Part shown: positions 8,137-18,108 of the stretch, in pieces | Position numbering within the stretch: position 1 is the stretch's first letter | How the letters are laid out: each line of letters begins with the position of its first letter | DNA from: Erythrobacter litoralis | GTDB taxonomy: Bacteria; Pseudomonadota; Alphaproteobacteria; Sphingomonadales; Sphingomonadaceae | Length of the DNA: 64,000 bases | Reading direction: 5' to 3' | Assembly: GCF_029760855.1 (NCBI RefSeq) | Contig: NZ_SOSI01000008.1 | Location: forward strand, 45,047 to 109,046 | Program-made: the position numbers and the translations under genes | Notes under the pieces: model-generated | Seen by the model: only the letters and a program-made list of their open reading frames with translations | Databases searched by the model: none | What the model was told of the DNA's origin: nothing

Positions 8137-8868
8137 ATGAGCGAGACCGTTTCCTTCGGCTATGAAGACATCGACGCGAGCGAAAAGACCGGCCGCGTGG
8201 GCGAGATCTTTTCGAACGTGGCCTCGAAATACGACATCATGAACGATGCGATGTCCGGCGGGATGCACCGCCTGTGGAAGGACCGCTTCGTAAGGCGGGT
8301 GAAGCCGCAGGAGGGCGAGGACATCCTCGACATGGCGGGCGGCACGGGCGACATCGCCTTCCGCATGGCGGCCCGCGGGGGACGCGTGACGGTGTCCGAT
8401 ATCAATCAGGAAATGCTCGATGTAGGCGTGGAACGCGCGATGCAGCGCGGCATAGACGGCCTCGTCTGGAGCCGCCAGAACGCCGAGGACCTGACATTCC
8501 CCTCCCGCACTTTCGATGCCTACACCATCGCCTTCGGGATCCGGAACGTGACCCACATCGACAAGGCTCTGGCCGAGGCGCACCGGGTGCTGAAATATGG
8601 CGGACGGTTCTTCTGCCTCGAATTCTCGACCGTGGAATGGCCGGGTTTCAAGGATGTGTACGACGCCTATTCCCACAAACTGGTGCCCAAGATCGGCAAG
8701 GCTGTTGCAGGCGACGAGGCGAGCTACAAATATCTCGTCGAATCGATCCGCCGCTTCCCTGACATGGTCAAATTCGAGCGCATGATCGTCGAGGCCGGTT
8801 TCGCGAACACCAAGGTCGAGCCGATCATGGGGGGGCTGGTCGCCATCCATTCCGGGTGGAAAGTCTAG
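8137..8868 (+). CDS. ubiE: Bifunctional demethylmenaquinone / 2-methoxy-6-polyprenyl-1,4-benzoquinol methylase
   Basis: C-methylation step in ubiquinone biosynthesis with S-adenosylmethionine. 243 residues. The SAM motif I is DILDMAGGTGDIAFRM, the UbiE signature is FGIRNVTHIDKALAEAHRVL, and the C-terminal signature (VGGL-type) appears as PIMGGLVAIHSGWK. The ATG at 8137 fits the family; the in-frame TTG at 8101 does not. UbiB starts four bases after the stop, so the two ubiquinone genes form one operon. Confidence 0.96.
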   Translation: MSETVSFGYEDIDASEKTGRVGEIFSNVASKYDIMNDAMSGGMHRLWKDRFVRRVKPQEGEDILDMAGGTGDIAFRMAARGGRVTVSDINQEMLDVGVERAMQRGIDGLVWSRQNAEDLTFPSRTFDAYTIAFGIRNVTHIDKALAEAHRVLKYGGRFFCLEFSTVEWPGFKDVYDAYSHKLVPKIGKAVAGDEASYKYLVESIRRFPDMVKFERMIVEAGFANTKVEPIMGGLVAIHSGWKV

Positions 8869-8872
8869 CGGC

Positions 8873-10420
8873 GTGACCAAGCCGATTACCCATATCTGGC
8901 GGCTCGGCAAATGGGCCCGCATTCTCGCGCGGCACGGGGCGCTGCGGGGCATCCGGAACGATCCCAATACGCCGACGCCGGTCAAGCGGCTGATCGGCCT
9001 GTTCTCCATCGGCACGGTGAAATCGCGAGAGCCGGATTACGCCGGTGCCTTTCGGGAAATAGGGCCGGCGGCGATCAAACTCGGCCAGACTTTGGCCACC
9101 CGGCCCGACCTCGTGGGCGAGGAAGCGGCGCACAATCTGCTGAGCCTGCAGGACAATCTTCCGCCGGTCGACTTCACGCTGATCCGCGACACCATCGAAT
9201 CGAGTTTCGAGCAGCCGCTCGAAAACCTGTTCGCCGAATTCGACGAGACGCCCATCGGCGCGGCCTCCATCGCGCAGGTCCACAAGGCGGTGACGACCGA
9301 GGGGCGGCACGTTGCGGTCAAGGTGCTGCGGCCCGGCGTGCGCGAGCGGTTCGCGAAGGACATCCAGACTTACGAATGGGCTGCTGCCCAGCTCGAAAGC
9401 TTCGGCGGCGAGGCCGCGCGCCTGCGTCCGCGCCTCACTATCGCCAATTTCAAGCGCTGGACCATGCGCGAACTGGATTTGCGGCGCGAGGCGGCATCGG
9501 CGTCCGAACTGTCGGAATTTATGGCCGGCACGCAAGGCTACGAGATACCGGGCATCGACTGGGACCGGACCAATGGCCGGGTGATGACGATCGACTGGAT
9601 TGACGGGGTCAAGATTTCGGACACCGAAGCGATCCGCGCTGCGGGCCACGATATGGACGACCTGGCCAGCCGTCTCGTCCTCGCCTTTTTGAGGCAAGCC
9701 ATCGCCGCCGGGTTCTTCCATGCCGATATGCACCAGGGGAATCTCTTCGTGCGCAGCGACGGCACGATCGTCGCCATCGATTTCGGGATCATGGGCCGGA
9801 TCGACCGGCAGGCGCGGATGTGGCTCGCCGAGATACTATACGGCCTGACGACGGGCAATTACCGCCGCGTCGCCGAAATCCATTTCGAGGCGCAATATGT
9901 GCCGAGCTATCACAATGTCGACGAATTCGCGACGGCCCTTCGCGCCGTGGGCGAGCCGATGCGCGGCAAGCCGGTGAGCGAGCTTTCCGTCGGCCAGATG
10001 CTCGACGGGTTGTTCGCCATCACCCGCGATTTCGACATGCAGACGCAGCCCCACCTGCTGCTGCTTCAAAAGACGATGGTGATGGTGGAAGGCATCGCCA
10101 CCCAGCTCAATCCGGGCATAAATATGTGGGACGTTTCCGCCCCCTATGTCCGCAGCTGGATCCGCGACGAACTCGGCCCGGAAGCCGCCATCGCCGATCG
10201 CATCCGCGAGGATACCGAGACGCTGCTGCGCATCCCGCAGCTCGTCCGCCGGATCGAGGAACGCTTCCCGCCCAAGGGGGGAGCGCCCGAACCGCCTCCA
10301 CTACCCCGAGTGGAATTGCTGCGCGACCGGCGGGGCGGACACGCGCTCGGCTATTTCACTGCGGCGGTCGCGGGCGGTGCCGCGGTATGGGCCGCCACCG
10401 TGCTCGGCTTGTTTACCTAA
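8873..10420 (+). CDS. ubiB: UbiB-family protein kinase-like ubiquinone biosynthesis factor
   Basis: Atypical kinase/ATPase needed for the hydroxylation steps of ubiquinone synthesis, membrane-associated. 515 residues from a GTG. The KxGQ signature (AAIKLGQTLATRPDL), the alanine-rich loop (IGAASIAQVHKA), the catalytic loop (FFHADMHQGNLFV) and the metal-binding DFG (AIDFGIMGR) are all present. Two C-terminal hydrophobic helices near residues 490-513 anchor it. The stop codon (TAA) overlaps the TAG of the convergent membrane protein gene. Confidence 0.96.
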   Translation: MTKPITHIWRLGKWARILARHGALRGIRNDPNTPTPVKRLIGLFSIGTVKSREPDYAGAFREIGPAAIKLGQTLATRPDLVGEEAAHNLLSLQDNLPPVDFTLIRDTIESSFEQPLENLFAEFDETPIGAASIAQVHKAVTTEGRHVAVKVLRPGVRERFAKDIQTYEWAAAQLESFGGEAARLRPRLTIANFKRWTMRELDLRREAASASELSEFMAGTQGYEIPGIDWDRTNGRVMTIDWIDGVKISDTEAIRAAGHDMDDLASRLVLAFLRQAIAAGFFHADMHQGNLFVRSDGTIVAIDFGIMGRIDRQARMWLAEILYGLTTGNYRRVAEIHFEAQYVPSYHNVDEFATALRAVGEPMRGKPVSELSVGQMLDGLFAITRDFDMQTQPHLLLLQKTMVMVEGIATQLNPGINMWDVSAPYVRSWIRDELGPEAAIADRIREDTETLLRIPQLVRRIEERFPPKGGAPEPPPLPRVELLRDRRGGHALGYFTAAVAGGAAVWAATVLGLFT

Positions 10421-10818
10421 ACTCGGCTCGTAAGGTTTGCCGCCGGGGCGGCCCAGCGCCGTACCGCAATGGCCAGCACGATAATGTGGGCCAGTTCGAC
10501 CAGCATCGGCATCTGCCACAGGTCGTAAGGCCCGACCACGATCAGATTAATCAGGCGTCCGACGAACGCGACGCCGAACAGCGCGAGCGGCACCAGCAAT
10601 ACGCCGCCCCTCCTCCGCCAGCCGCCCCATGACATGCAGGCGGCCGAAACGAGGAAGAAGGCGGTGAAGTCTGCGCGCATGGACGAAAGGCCAGCCGGAC
10701 CGTCCGATAGCAGGCCGAATTCCCCACCGGACCCCGCCGGGTCGAACAGGAAACCAAGGCCCAGCATCGCATCGACGATTGCGCCGATCACGATCAGGGT
10801 CGTGAGAATGAAATTCAT
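10417..10818 (-). CDS. Small integral membrane protein (DUF4345-like)
   Basis: 133 residues with about four hydrophobic helices (starting MNFILTTLIVIGAIVDAMLG; then FFLVSAACM, VPLALFGVAFVG and MLVELAHIIVLAI). The overall pattern resembles small DUF4345-type membrane proteins, but this is not certain. Function unknown. It overlaps the ubiB stop codon tail to tail, so the two transcripts must collide or end within coding DNA. Confidence 0.7.
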   Translation of the reverse strand: MNFILTTLIVIGAIVDAMLGLGFLFDPAGSGGEFGLLSDGPAGLSSMRADFTAFFLVSAACMSWGGWRRRGGVLLVPLALFGVAFVGRLINLIVVGPYDLWQMPMLVELAHIIVLAIAVRRWAAPAANLTSRV

Positions 10819-11014
10819 GTCGATCGTTTCCCTGTTGCGGCGCGTTTGCGAATTTTAAACCATAGGCTGGCAAGGCTATGCGTCAATCGCGCGTTCTGCG
10901 CGCTGGTATTGAGGGGCAGGGAGCGCTAGCAAGCGCATCGATGACGCAATGGGAATGCATTCTGCGATCAGTGTCGATATCGCGGCACGCCGCGACGCGC
11001 ACGAGGATGGTCGG

Positions 11015-12799
11015 GTGAGCGGTCCGAAGATCCTGCTGGTGATCGGCGGCGGTATCGCGGCGTACAAGTCGTGCGAACTGGTTCGCCTGATCCGCAAGGC
11101 GGGCGGCGATGTTACCTGCGTGCTGACGGACGGCGCGCAGCAATTCGTGACACCGATGGCGCTCGCCGCGCTAAGCGAGAACAAGGTTTATACCTCGCTG
11201 TTCGATCTCAAGGATGAGGTCGAGATGGGCCACATCCAGCTTTCGCGGCAGGCCGACCTCATCGTCGTGTGCCCCGCCACGGCAGATCTGATGGCCAAGA
11301 TGGCCGCCGGCATCGCAGACGATCTCGCCACCACGCTGATCCTCGCAACCGACAAACCCGTATTCACCGTGCCAGCCATGAATGTGCGGATGTGGGAGCA
11401 TGAGGCGACGCAGCGCAATGCCGACTGGCTGCGCTCTGCCGGTGTGACCGTGATGGACCCCGACGAGGGCGCCATGGCCTGCGGTGAATTCGGCCCCGGC
11501 CGCCTCCCCGAACCGCCCGCGATCGTTGCCGCTATCGCGGAAAAGCTGGGCCTGGACATCGCGCTGCCCGAACTGGCCGCGCCTGCGGCGCAGCTGTCCG
11601 CTCCTACGCCTGCGCCTTCATTCGAGGATTTGGACGATGAGGCAGGCGAGGCAGGCGAACCGTCCTTCGAAGCGGACGAGGATTTCGCGGCCGAAGCGCT
11701 GGAACCGGAACAGGCGGAAGACAGCAATCGCGTGTCCTCCGGCCTCGGCAGTCTGCTTTCCGCCATTATCCCGCGCAGCACGAAGCGCCGCAGCCATGCG
11801 GATATGGAAGCGCAATACGAGGAGCAGTGGGACGAGGCTGCGCCCGATATGCTGGATGCTGCTTCGCTCGTGGAACAGACCGATTTCGGCGGCGGACCTC
11901 TGCTTGCAAAGAAGGGCGGGGCGGGCGCCGCGCCGCCCACCGATCCCGAAGCGATCAATCACGAGGTCGCCCGAATGGATGCGCGCGCCATGCCGCAGCC
12001 GATCATCGACGATATGCAAAACGTGTCTGTCGGGTTCGGCGACATGGACAGGGCCGAAATACCGTTCGAGGATACGCCGCTTGCAGGGCAGGCGGAATTC
12101 GATCCTGATCCCGAGCATCGCCCGCTTTACGGCAAGCACGTCCTCGTCACTGCCGGCCCGACGTGGGAACCGATCGACCCGGTGCGGTACATCGCCAATC
12201 GTTCGAGCGGGAAGCAGGGTTTCGCCATCGCCGCGATGGCCGCCGCAGCAGGGGCGCGGGTCACGCTGGTCGCCGGACCGGTGCATCTGCCGACTCCGGT
12301 GGGCGTTGATCGCATCGACGTCGAGACGGCGGAAGACATGGCCGAGGAAGTGCGCAACGCCTTGCCCGCCGATGCGGCGTTCATGGTCGCAGCCGTGGCG
12401 GACTGGAAGAGCCGCCACGTCGCAGGCGAGAAGATGAAAAAGCGCGGCAGCGCGCCGCCCGCCCTGATCCTCGCCGAGAACCCCGATATTCTCGCCGCCG
12501 TCGCCGCCGGTCGCAAGCGGCCGCACTTGCTGGTCGGTTTTGCGGCGGAAACCGAGAACGTGGTCGAGAACGCGAAATCGAAGCGCAAACGCAAGGGCGC
12601 AGACTGGATCATCGCCAACAATGTGGCGTCGATCGAAGGGGCGAGCGTGATGGGCGGCGATCTCAACCAGGTCCACATCGTGACGGCGAGCGGTGTCGAA
12701 AGCCTGTCCGAAATGCCGAAGGAAGAGGTGGCCCGCCAGCTCGTGATGCGCGCGGCGGAAGCGCTGGCCGAACCGGAGGACGAGGATCCGCATGTCTGA
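11015..12799 (+). CDS. coaBC: Bifunctional phosphopantothenoylcysteine decarboxylase / synthetase with a long inter-domain insert
   Basis: Two consecutive coenzyme A steps: CTP-dependent ligation of cysteine to phosphopantothenate (CoaB) and decarboxylation by the FMN flavoprotein domain (CoaC). CoaC shows IGGGIAAYK, the active His in EMGHIQLSR and Cys in [12 protein letters not shown]. CoaB starts near 12119 ([17 protein letters not shown]) and has the lysine motif GEKMKKRG. The protein is 594 residues from the GTG at 11015, against about 400 for the family; the excess is an acidic, low-complexity insert of about 184 residues at 11567-12118. GTG at 11015 has GAGG upstream; an ATG at 10949 is an alternative. 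It overlaps dut by 8 bases. Confidence 0.95.
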   Translation: MSGPKILLVIGGGIAAYKSCELVRLIRKAGGDVTCVLTDGAQQFVTPMALAALSENKVYTSLFDLKDEVEMGHIQLSRQADLIVVCPATADLMAKMAAGIADDLATTLILATDKPVFTVPAMNVRMWEHEATQRNADWLRSAGVTVMDPDEGAMACGEFGPGRLPEPPAIVAAIAEKLGLDIALPELAAPAAQLSAPTPAPSFEDLDDEAGEAGEPSFEADEDFAAEALEPEQAEDSNRVSSGLGSLLSAIIPRSTKRRSHADMEAQYEEQWDEAAPDMLDAASLVEQTDFGGGPLLAKKGGAGAAPPTDPEAINHEVARMDARAMPQPIIDDMQNVSVGFGDMDRAEIPFEDTPLAGQAEFDPDPEHRPLYGKHVLVTAGPTWEPIDPVRYIANRSSGKQGFAIAAMAAAAGARVTLVAGPVHLPTPVGVDRIDVETAEDMAEEVRNALPADAAFMVAAVADWKSRHVAGEKMKKRGSAPPALILAENPDILAAVAAGRKRPHLLVGFAAETENVVENAKSKRKRKGADWIIANNVASIEGASVMGGDLNQVHIVTASGVESLSEMPKEEVARQLVMRAAEALAEPEDEDPHV

Positions 12800-13253
12800 C
12801 CCGGTCGCGGTGCGGCTGAAGCGCCTGCCGCACGGTGAAGGCCTCGATCCTCCCGCTTACGCAACTCCGGGTTCAGCCGGAATGGACGTGCTCGCAGCCG
12901 AGGCGGTAACCCTGTTGCCGGGCCAGCGACACGCGGTCGCAACCGGCTATGCACTCGCCATTCCCGAAGGCTACGAAATACAAGTTCGCCCTCGTTCGGG
13001 GCTGGCGCTCAAGCACGGCATAACCGTGCCGAACACGCCCGGCACCATCGATTCCGATTATCGCGGCGAATTGAAGATCGTCCTCATCAATCATGGCGAG
13101 GCGGATTTCGCAATCGCGCGCGGCGACCGGATCGCGCAGCTCGTGCTCGCCCCGGTTGTTCAGGCGCGGTGGACTGAGGTCGAAGAACTGGATGACACCG
13201 CCCGCGGCGAAGGCGGTTTCGGCTCTACGGGCGGACACGCCCGATTGGTCTAG
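12792..13253 (+). CDS. dut: dUTP diphosphatase
   Basis: Hydrolyses dUTP to dUMP, keeping uracil out of DNA and supplying dTMP synthesis. 153 residues, trimeric family. The five motifs are visible: [40 protein letters not shown], and the C-terminal GFGSTGGH arm. The start overlaps coaBC by 8 bases, the usual coaBC-dut arrangement in proteobacteria. Confidence 0.97.
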   Translation: MSDPVAVRLKRLPHGEGLDPPAYATPGSAGMDVLAAEAVTLLPGQRHAVATGYALAIPEGYEIQVRPRSGLALKHGITVPNTPGTIDSDYRGELKIVLINHGEADFAIARGDRIAQLVLAPVVQARWTEVEELDDTARGEGGFGSTGGHARLV

Positions 13254-13793
13254 TCAGTCGCGCGTCGCGCGGTTCAGAAGCAGCGAGACGGCGCTCCACA
13301 GACCGGCGAACAGGCAGAGGACGCCCCATTCGACATACGCGCGGTCGGCATATTCGGTAGCATAGATACCGATGGCGAACTGCGATGCTGCCATCAACGC
13401 CGCGATGCGTGCCATGGGCCTTGACCGAAAGCGCATGAATGCGCCGAGCAAGGCTCCGACAAACAATACGACGAAAAACAGGGAGTTTACCGGATCGGCC
13501 TCGTTGCCGAGAATACCGATCGCGAGATTGCTCCAGACGGTCAGAAACGCGGTACCAGCCGCAAGTGCTATGCCGAGAAATCGCGGCCAAGATCGCGATG
13601 TGCGCAACGCCAGTTCGAGGCCGATGCCGAGCGAACCCAGTAACAATCCTGCGGCTGCAAAGTCGCCGACGGTCCAATCAACGCCGCCGGTGAGCAGCAT
13701 CGCCACCGCAGGCAGAGCGAGAAGGCCGGCGGCCGATGCCCAGCCTGCAATGCGCCAGTTCCTGCCGAGAAGCGGTTCGTGTGTCCGGATCAT
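13254..13793 (-). CDS. Integral membrane protein, function unknown
   Basis: 179 residues with about five transmembrane helices (for example ASAAGLLALPAVAMLL, FAAAGLLLGSLGIGLELAL, LFFVVLFVGALLGAFM). The ATG at 13793 is preceded by GGAAGAGG; the longer frame to 13841 is not supported. The stop abuts the dut stop from the opposite strand. I do not recognise the family. Confidence 0.7.
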   Translation of the reverse strand: MIRTHEPLLGRNWRIAGWASAAGLLALPAVAMLLTGGVDWTVGDFAAAGLLLGSLGIGLELALRTSRSWPRFLGIALAAGTAFLTVWSNLAIGILGNEADPVNSLFFVVLFVGALLGAFMRFRSRPMARIAALMAASQFAIGIYATEYADRAYVEWGVLCLFAGLWSAVSLLLNRATRD

Positions 13794-13851
13794 GCCTCTT
13801 CCTTTCCGAGCTAACGAAAATAACGGCAGCGTTACCGCCAATACAACGAAA

Positions 13852-13877
13852 AAGGGCGGCCATTGCGGACCGCCCTT
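13852..13877 (-). terminator. Intrinsic terminator of the DUF4136 lipoprotein gene
   Basis: Stem AAGGGCGG / CCGCCCTT, followed on the minus strand by CCCTTTTTCG. It lies about 20 bases past the stop of the lipoprotein gene and upstream of the 13254-13793 gene. Confidence 0.65.
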
Positions 13878-13898
13878 GTTACATTCGTAAATTCGATC

Positions 13899-14597
13899 TT
13901 AGCGCCGTCGCGCACCCTCTTCCGGGGCGATCGATATGCGCACGGTCTCGCCCGAATTACCGGGGAAGTCGGTGAACATCGCCTCGACCAGATTGGGCAC
14001 GAGATACTGCAGACGTTGGGATGTCGACAGCGCCTGGGCCTTGCCTTCGAACAGGCGCTCCCCGGTCGCCGCACGGTCGATCTTCATGTCGATGCCGCTG
14101 GTGTATACCGTGTAGCTGCGCACGTCCGGACCGCCGAACCACGGATCGTAGAATCCGAAGCCCCACCGGCTGCCGTAGAAGCGCGAGCGCGGCAGGTAAC
14201 CGAGGCGCGAGCCGAAGCCCAAGCGGCCATAGCCGACCCATGGATCGTAGAAAGGATCAGCAAAACCGGTCGTGCGGATCCGTTCGCGGCCGTTGTCGAT
14301 ACCGTAATCGAACCGAACCAGCAGCGATGCGGCTTCGGGCGATGCGGCCTGCGTATAACCGAGGCGCGACATCTGCGCTTCGACAAGGTCGGCATATTGC
14401 GAGAATTCGAGCCCACCGGCCAAAGCGGGGTCGTCCGCCACTACGGCATAGGTTTCACCCTGCGGCGCGGGCAGTTGCGATTGGAAGCGCGTAACGTCCG
14501 CCTTGAATGGCGTCGCGCAGGCGGCGAGGGATGCAAGAACGATTGGAACGGAGGCCAGCTTCAGCGCGCGCCCCCAACCCTGTTTACGGATGGTCAT
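13899..14597 (-). CDS. DUF4136 domain-containing lipoprotein
   Basis: 232 residues from the ATG at 14597. The N-terminus is a lipoprotein signal with lipobox LAAC (ASVPIVLASLAACATPF), so the mature protein is probably attached to the outer membrane. The DUF4136 features are visible: an early FQSQLPAPQGETYAVV strand, a DYGIDNGRERI stretch, and a long Gly/Phe/Tyr/Arg-rich centre (residues ~125-160, PRSRFYGSRWGFGFYDP) before the C-terminal beta region (LVPNLVEAMFTDFPG). Function unknown; monocistronic. Confidence 0.85.
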   Translation of the reverse strand: MTIRKQGWGRALKLASVPIVLASLAACATPFKADVTRFQSQLPAPQGETYAVVADDPALAGGLEFSQYADLVEAQMSRLGYTQAASPEAASLLVRFDYGIDNGRERIRTTGFADPFYDPWVGYGRLGFGSRLGYLPRSRFYGSRWGFGFYDPWFGGPDVRSYTVYTSGIDMKIDRAATGERLFEGKAQALSTSQRLQYLVPNLVEAMFTDFPGNSGETVRISIAPEEGARRR

Positions 14598-14765
14598 GGC
14601 TCGGTCCTTTCGCGATGCCATGCTTGAGGCACCGGTAAATGAAGACGCTCGCAGTTTGCCGAAAAAAGCGGGGGCAATCCGCCAGCTATCCAGCACGGAC
14701 TATCGCAATGCCCGTGAACATACATTGAACGCCTCAGCGGCGATTTGTTTCATCCCGGCAGAGAT

Positions 14766-15794
14766 TTAGCCGCGAACGAGCCCCAGGGCGCGATAGGCGG
14801 CATCCAGCGTCGGCACGGCGATTTCGCGCGCCTTGGCTGCCCCCTGGGCCAGAATGGCGTCGAGTGCCTCGCGATCTTCGAGCAGTTCGGTGAACCGCTG
14901 CGAGATCGGGCGGAGCGTTTCCACCAGCAATTCGCCCAGCGCCGGCTTGAAGGCGCCGAAGCCCGTACCGCCGTGTTCGCGCAGCACATCTTCGACCGAG
15001 CGATCGGTAAGCGCCGCGTAAATGGTAACGAGGTTGAGCGCTTCTGCGCGATCCTTAAGACCGGCCGCCTCGCTCGGCAGGGGTTCGGGATCGGTTTTCG
15101 CCTTCTTGATCTTCTTCATCACCTCGTCCGGATCGTCGGCAAGGTTGATGCGGCTCATGTCGCTGGGGTCGGACTTGCTCATCTTCGCCGCCCCGTTGCG
15201 CAGGCTCATGATGCGCGCTGCTTCGGGCGGAACGATCGGTTCGGGCAGGGTGAAGACCGGCGTGTCTTCCGATGCGAAGTCGTTGTTGAACTTCTGCGCG
15301 ATATCGCGCGCCAGTTCGAGATGCTGCTTCTGATCCTCGCCTACCGGAACATGCGTCGCCTGGTATAGCAGCACGTCGGCGGCCTGAAGGACGGGGTAGG
15401 CGAACAGGGCGACAGACTGGCCTTCGCGATTCTTGCCTGCCTTGTCCTTCCATTGCGTCATCCGGTTGAGCCAGCCCATCCGCGCCGTGCCGTTGAGCAG
15501 CCACTGCAGTTCGGCATGCTGCGGAACCTGTGCCTGGTTGAACAGGATGGAGCGCTTGGGATCGATCCCGCAGGCGACCAGCGCGGCGGCCATTTCCAGC
15601 GTGCCCTTGTGCAGATCGGCGGGGGTATGCGGCTGGCTGATGGCATGAAGGTCGGCAAGGAAGAACAGGGCCTGTTGTCCGTCCTCCATCTCGTCCTGCA
15701 TCCGCACCCAGTTGCGGATCGCGCCGAGGTAATTGCCGAGGTGAAGATTGCCCGTGGGCTGGATACCGGAGACGATTCGCATTGCGGGGCGCAT
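14766..15794 (-). CDS. trpS: Tryptophan--tRNA ligase
   Basis: Class I aminoacyl-tRNA synthetase charging tRNA-Trp. 342 residues. The HIGH equivalent is GNLHLGNY (residues 15-22) and KMSKS lies at 204-208. Start 15794 (MRPAMRIVSG) lies 6 bases after the murJ stop; the inner ATG at 15782 is an alternative. Last gene of the secB-murJ-trpS minus-strand unit. Confidence 0.97.
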   Translation of the reverse strand: MRPAMRIVSGIQPTGNLHLGNYLGAIRNWVRMQDEMEDGQQALFFLADLHAISQPHTPADLHKGTLEMAAALVACGIDPKRSILFNQAQVPQHAELQWLLNGTARMGWLNRMTQWKDKAGKNREGQSVALFAYPVLQAADVLLYQATHVPVGEDQKQHLELARDIAQKFNNDFASEDTPVFTLPEPIVPPEAARIMSLRNGAAKMSKSDPSDMSRINLADDPDEVMKKIKKAKTDPEPLPSEAAGLKDRAEALNLVTIYAALTDRSVEDVLREHGGTGFGAFKPALGELLVETLRPISQRFTELLEDREALDAILAQGAAKAREIAVPTLDAAYRALGLVRG

Positions 15795-15800
15795 GAAACT

Positions 15801-17372
15801 CTAGGGCTCTCTTTTCTTGGTCAGGCTGACGATACGCTGCCGGTCGATCGCGCCGATGGCGAAGGCCACGCCGAAATAGACGACCGCCGAACAGATCACG
15901 AGCGCAAGGAGCGCGCCCGCCCGCGCGAACAGGCCGGCGGAATACCATCCGGTAAGCATATCGCGGGCGAACCACAAGGCGGCGCCCATGGCGAGGGCGG
16001 CGACGAGCTGGCGCGCAATCCGGCCGAGCAGCGCGATCGGGGCATGGTAATAATCGCGCTTCATCAATACCGCATAGAGGTAGGCGACATTGATCCACGC
16101 CCCAACGACGCTGGCGAAGGCGACCCCGACCACACCGAAATCCGCGATCAGCGCGAAGTTCATCGCGACGAACACGACGAGCGAGATGAAAGCGGCATAG
16201 ACCGGTGTGCGCGTATCGGACCGCGCATAGAAATTAGGCACGAGTACCTTCACCAGCACATAGGCCGGAAGGCCCAGCACCAGTGCGGCCAGCACGTCGC
16301 CCGTAAGCGCCGCCTGTTCGAGGCTGAAGGCCCCGCCCTGGAACAGCATGGTGACGAACGGCACCGCGCACACGGCAAGCGCCACGGCGGCGGGAATGGT
16401 CAGCAGCATGGACAGTTCGATCGCATCGGACTGTACGCGGTCCGTGCCTTCCCGGTTCTTCGCCCCCACGAAACGCGAGAGAGTCGGCAGGATCGCAGTC
16501 GACAGGGCGATCCCGATAATGCCGAGCGGCAACTGGTTCAGCCGGTCGGCATAATTCATGTAGCTGATCGAGCCGCTGTCGAGCTGGTTGAGGAAGTAGA
16601 GCTGGACCAGCGTATTGATTTGATAGGCCCCGCCGCCGATCGCCGCGGGCAGAGCGATGATCGACAGGCGCTTCACCTCCGGCGTAATGCGCGGCCAAAG
16701 CAGTTTGGGGCGGAAACCCTCGACCCGCGTCCAGTAATAGACCCAGGCGAGTTGCACGACCCCGCCGACTGTCACCGCCCATGCCTGGCTGTAGCCGACC
16801 TGCCGCGTGGTCCAGCCCCATTCGTTCATCGCGTATTCGCCGAACAATAGCGCCGCGATCAGCACGAGGTTGAGGAGGATGGGGAAGCTTGCCCCCGGCG
16901 CAAAGCGGCTGACCGAATTGAGCATTCCGGTGAACAGCGTCACCAGGCTGACCAGCAGAATGTAGGGAAACATGATTCGCGCGAAATCGACTTCCATCGC
17001 GAAGTTCACCGGATCGCGTTGCTGATCGCCCAGCGCCCAGATGACCCACGGCATGGCAATCATCATGGCCGCGCACAGCACGATCAGCACCGGCAGAAAA
17101 ACGCTCAGCACATCGTCCGAGAAACTACGCGCATCCTCTATCCCGCCATCGCCGTGCAAACGCTTGGAAAACATCGGCACGAAAGCGGCGGAAAAGGCAC
17201 CTTCCGCGAACAGGCGGCGGAAGACGTTGGGAATGATGAAAGCCTGAAACCACGCATCGGTCACGCCGTTCGCGCCGAGCACGCGGCTGAAGATCATTTC
17301 GCGCGCCATGCCGGCGACACGGCTCGCCATGGTCAGCGAGCCGATCGTCCCGACATGCTTGAGGAGGCTCAT
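15801..17372 (-). CDS. murJ: Lipid II flippase MurJ
   Basis: Translocates the peptidoglycan precursor lipid II across the inner membrane. 523 residues, MOP-superfamily fold with about 14 transmembrane helices. The start MSLLKHVGTIGSLTMASRVA, the segment REMIFSRVLGANGVTDAWF and the loop FRRLFAEGAFSAAFVPMFS are diagnostic of MurJ/MviN. Downstream of secB (33-base gap) and upstream of trpS (6 bases). Confidence 0.97.
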   Translation of the reverse strand: MSLLKHVGTIGSLTMASRVAGMAREMIFSRVLGANGVTDAWFQAFIIPNVFRRLFAEGAFSAAFVPMFSKRLHGDGGIEDARSFSDDVLSVFLPVLIVLCAAMMIAMPWVIWALGDQQRDPVNFAMEVDFARIMFPYILLVSLVTLFTGMLNSVSRFAPGASFPILLNLVLIAALLFGEYAMNEWGWTTRQVGYSQAWAVTVGGVVQLAWVYYWTRVEGFRPKLLWPRITPEVKRLSIIALPAAIGGGAYQINTLVQLYFLNQLDSGSISYMNYADRLNQLPLGIIGIALSTAILPTLSRFVGAKNREGTDRVQSDAIELSMLLTIPAAVALAVCAVPFVTMLFQGGAFSLEQAALTGDVLAALVLGLPAYVLVKVLVPNFYARSDTRTPVYAAFISLVVFVAMNFALIADFGVVGVAFASVVGAWINVAYLYAVLMKRDYYHAPIALLGRIARQLVAALAMGAALWFARDMLTGWYSAGLFARAGALLALVICSAVVYFGVAFAIGAIDRQRIVSLTKKREP

Positions 17373-17405
17373 CGAAGCCGAGCCTTACGAATTAGAGGTG
17401 GGGTC

Positions 17406-17933
17406 TCAGGCGTTGCCGACCGGCGGCTGCGCACCTTCGCCCTGCTGCTGCGCGCGGGCGGCGAGCTGCTGTTGGTAGAGCTGGCCGAAATCCATCGGAT
17501 CGAGCACGAGCGGCGGATAGCCCGCATCGCGCGTCGCTTCGGCGATGACCGAGCGGGCGAAGGGGAACAGCAGGCGCGGCGTTTCGGCGTACTGGAACAT
17601 GTGCGCCGCTTCGTCCGGCACGTTGCGCAGGCCCACGAGCCCGCAATAGGACAGGTCGACGAGATACATCGTGCCCTTGTCGCACTTGGCGGTCGCGGTG
17701 ATCTTGAGTTCGACCTCGAACACTTCGTCGTTCACCTTGTTCGAGGCGATATTGACCTGGATGTCGACCTGCGGCTGTTCCTGCCACTGGTAGGAACTGG
17801 GCGCATTCGGGTTCTCGACCGAAAGGTCCTTCACGTACTGGCTGATAATGCCGGCTGCGGGGCCGGTATCGGCGCCATTGCCGTTCATGGCTTCGGGATT
17901 GATGTCGTTCAGAATATTGCCGTCGTCAGCCAT
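17406..17933 (-). CDS. secB: Protein-export chaperone SecB
   Basis: Cytoplasmic tetrameric chaperone that keeps preproteins unfolded and delivers them to SecA. 175 residues. The conserved block YVKDLSVENPNAP, the SYCGLVGLRNVP segment and LFPFARSVIAEATRDAGYPP match the alphaproteobacterial form. Start 17933 (MADDGNILN) has AGGAAAGAG upstream. It heads the secB-murJ-trpS unit and is divergent from a Tim44-like protein, so both genes at this promoter region serve protein handling at the membrane. Confidence 0.96.
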   Translation of the reverse strand: MADDGNILNDINPEAMNGNGADTGPAAGIISQYVKDLSVENPNAPSSYQWQEQPQVDIQVNIASNKVNDEVFEVELKITATAKCDKGTMYLVDLSYCGLVGLRNVPDEAAHMFQYAETPRLLFPFARSVIAEATRDAGYPPLVLDPMDFGQLYQQQLAARAQQQGEGAQPPVGNA

Positions 17934-18087
17934 AACGCTCTTTCCTGTGATACTGCAGTAAGGTCCGGGCGGCGCGTGCCCGTCCGGTCGTGCCGCGCGC
18001 CTAGCATTGCGAATGCCGCGTAGCAACGTGGCACGCGCCAAGGCGTCCCGCTAGGTGTGCTCCGCATTGTGCGTTTGTAATTCCTAC

Positions 18088-18108
18088 CTATCTAAGGCAC
18101 ATAGATAG
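18088..18108. promoter_or_regulatory. Short inverted repeat in the secB / Tim44-like divergent region
   Basis: CTATCT, 9 bases, AGATAG: a perfect 6-bp dyad in the middle of a 233-base divergent intergenic region. It could be an operator or part of a weak hairpin. No known regulator motif is recognised. Confidence 0.3.
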
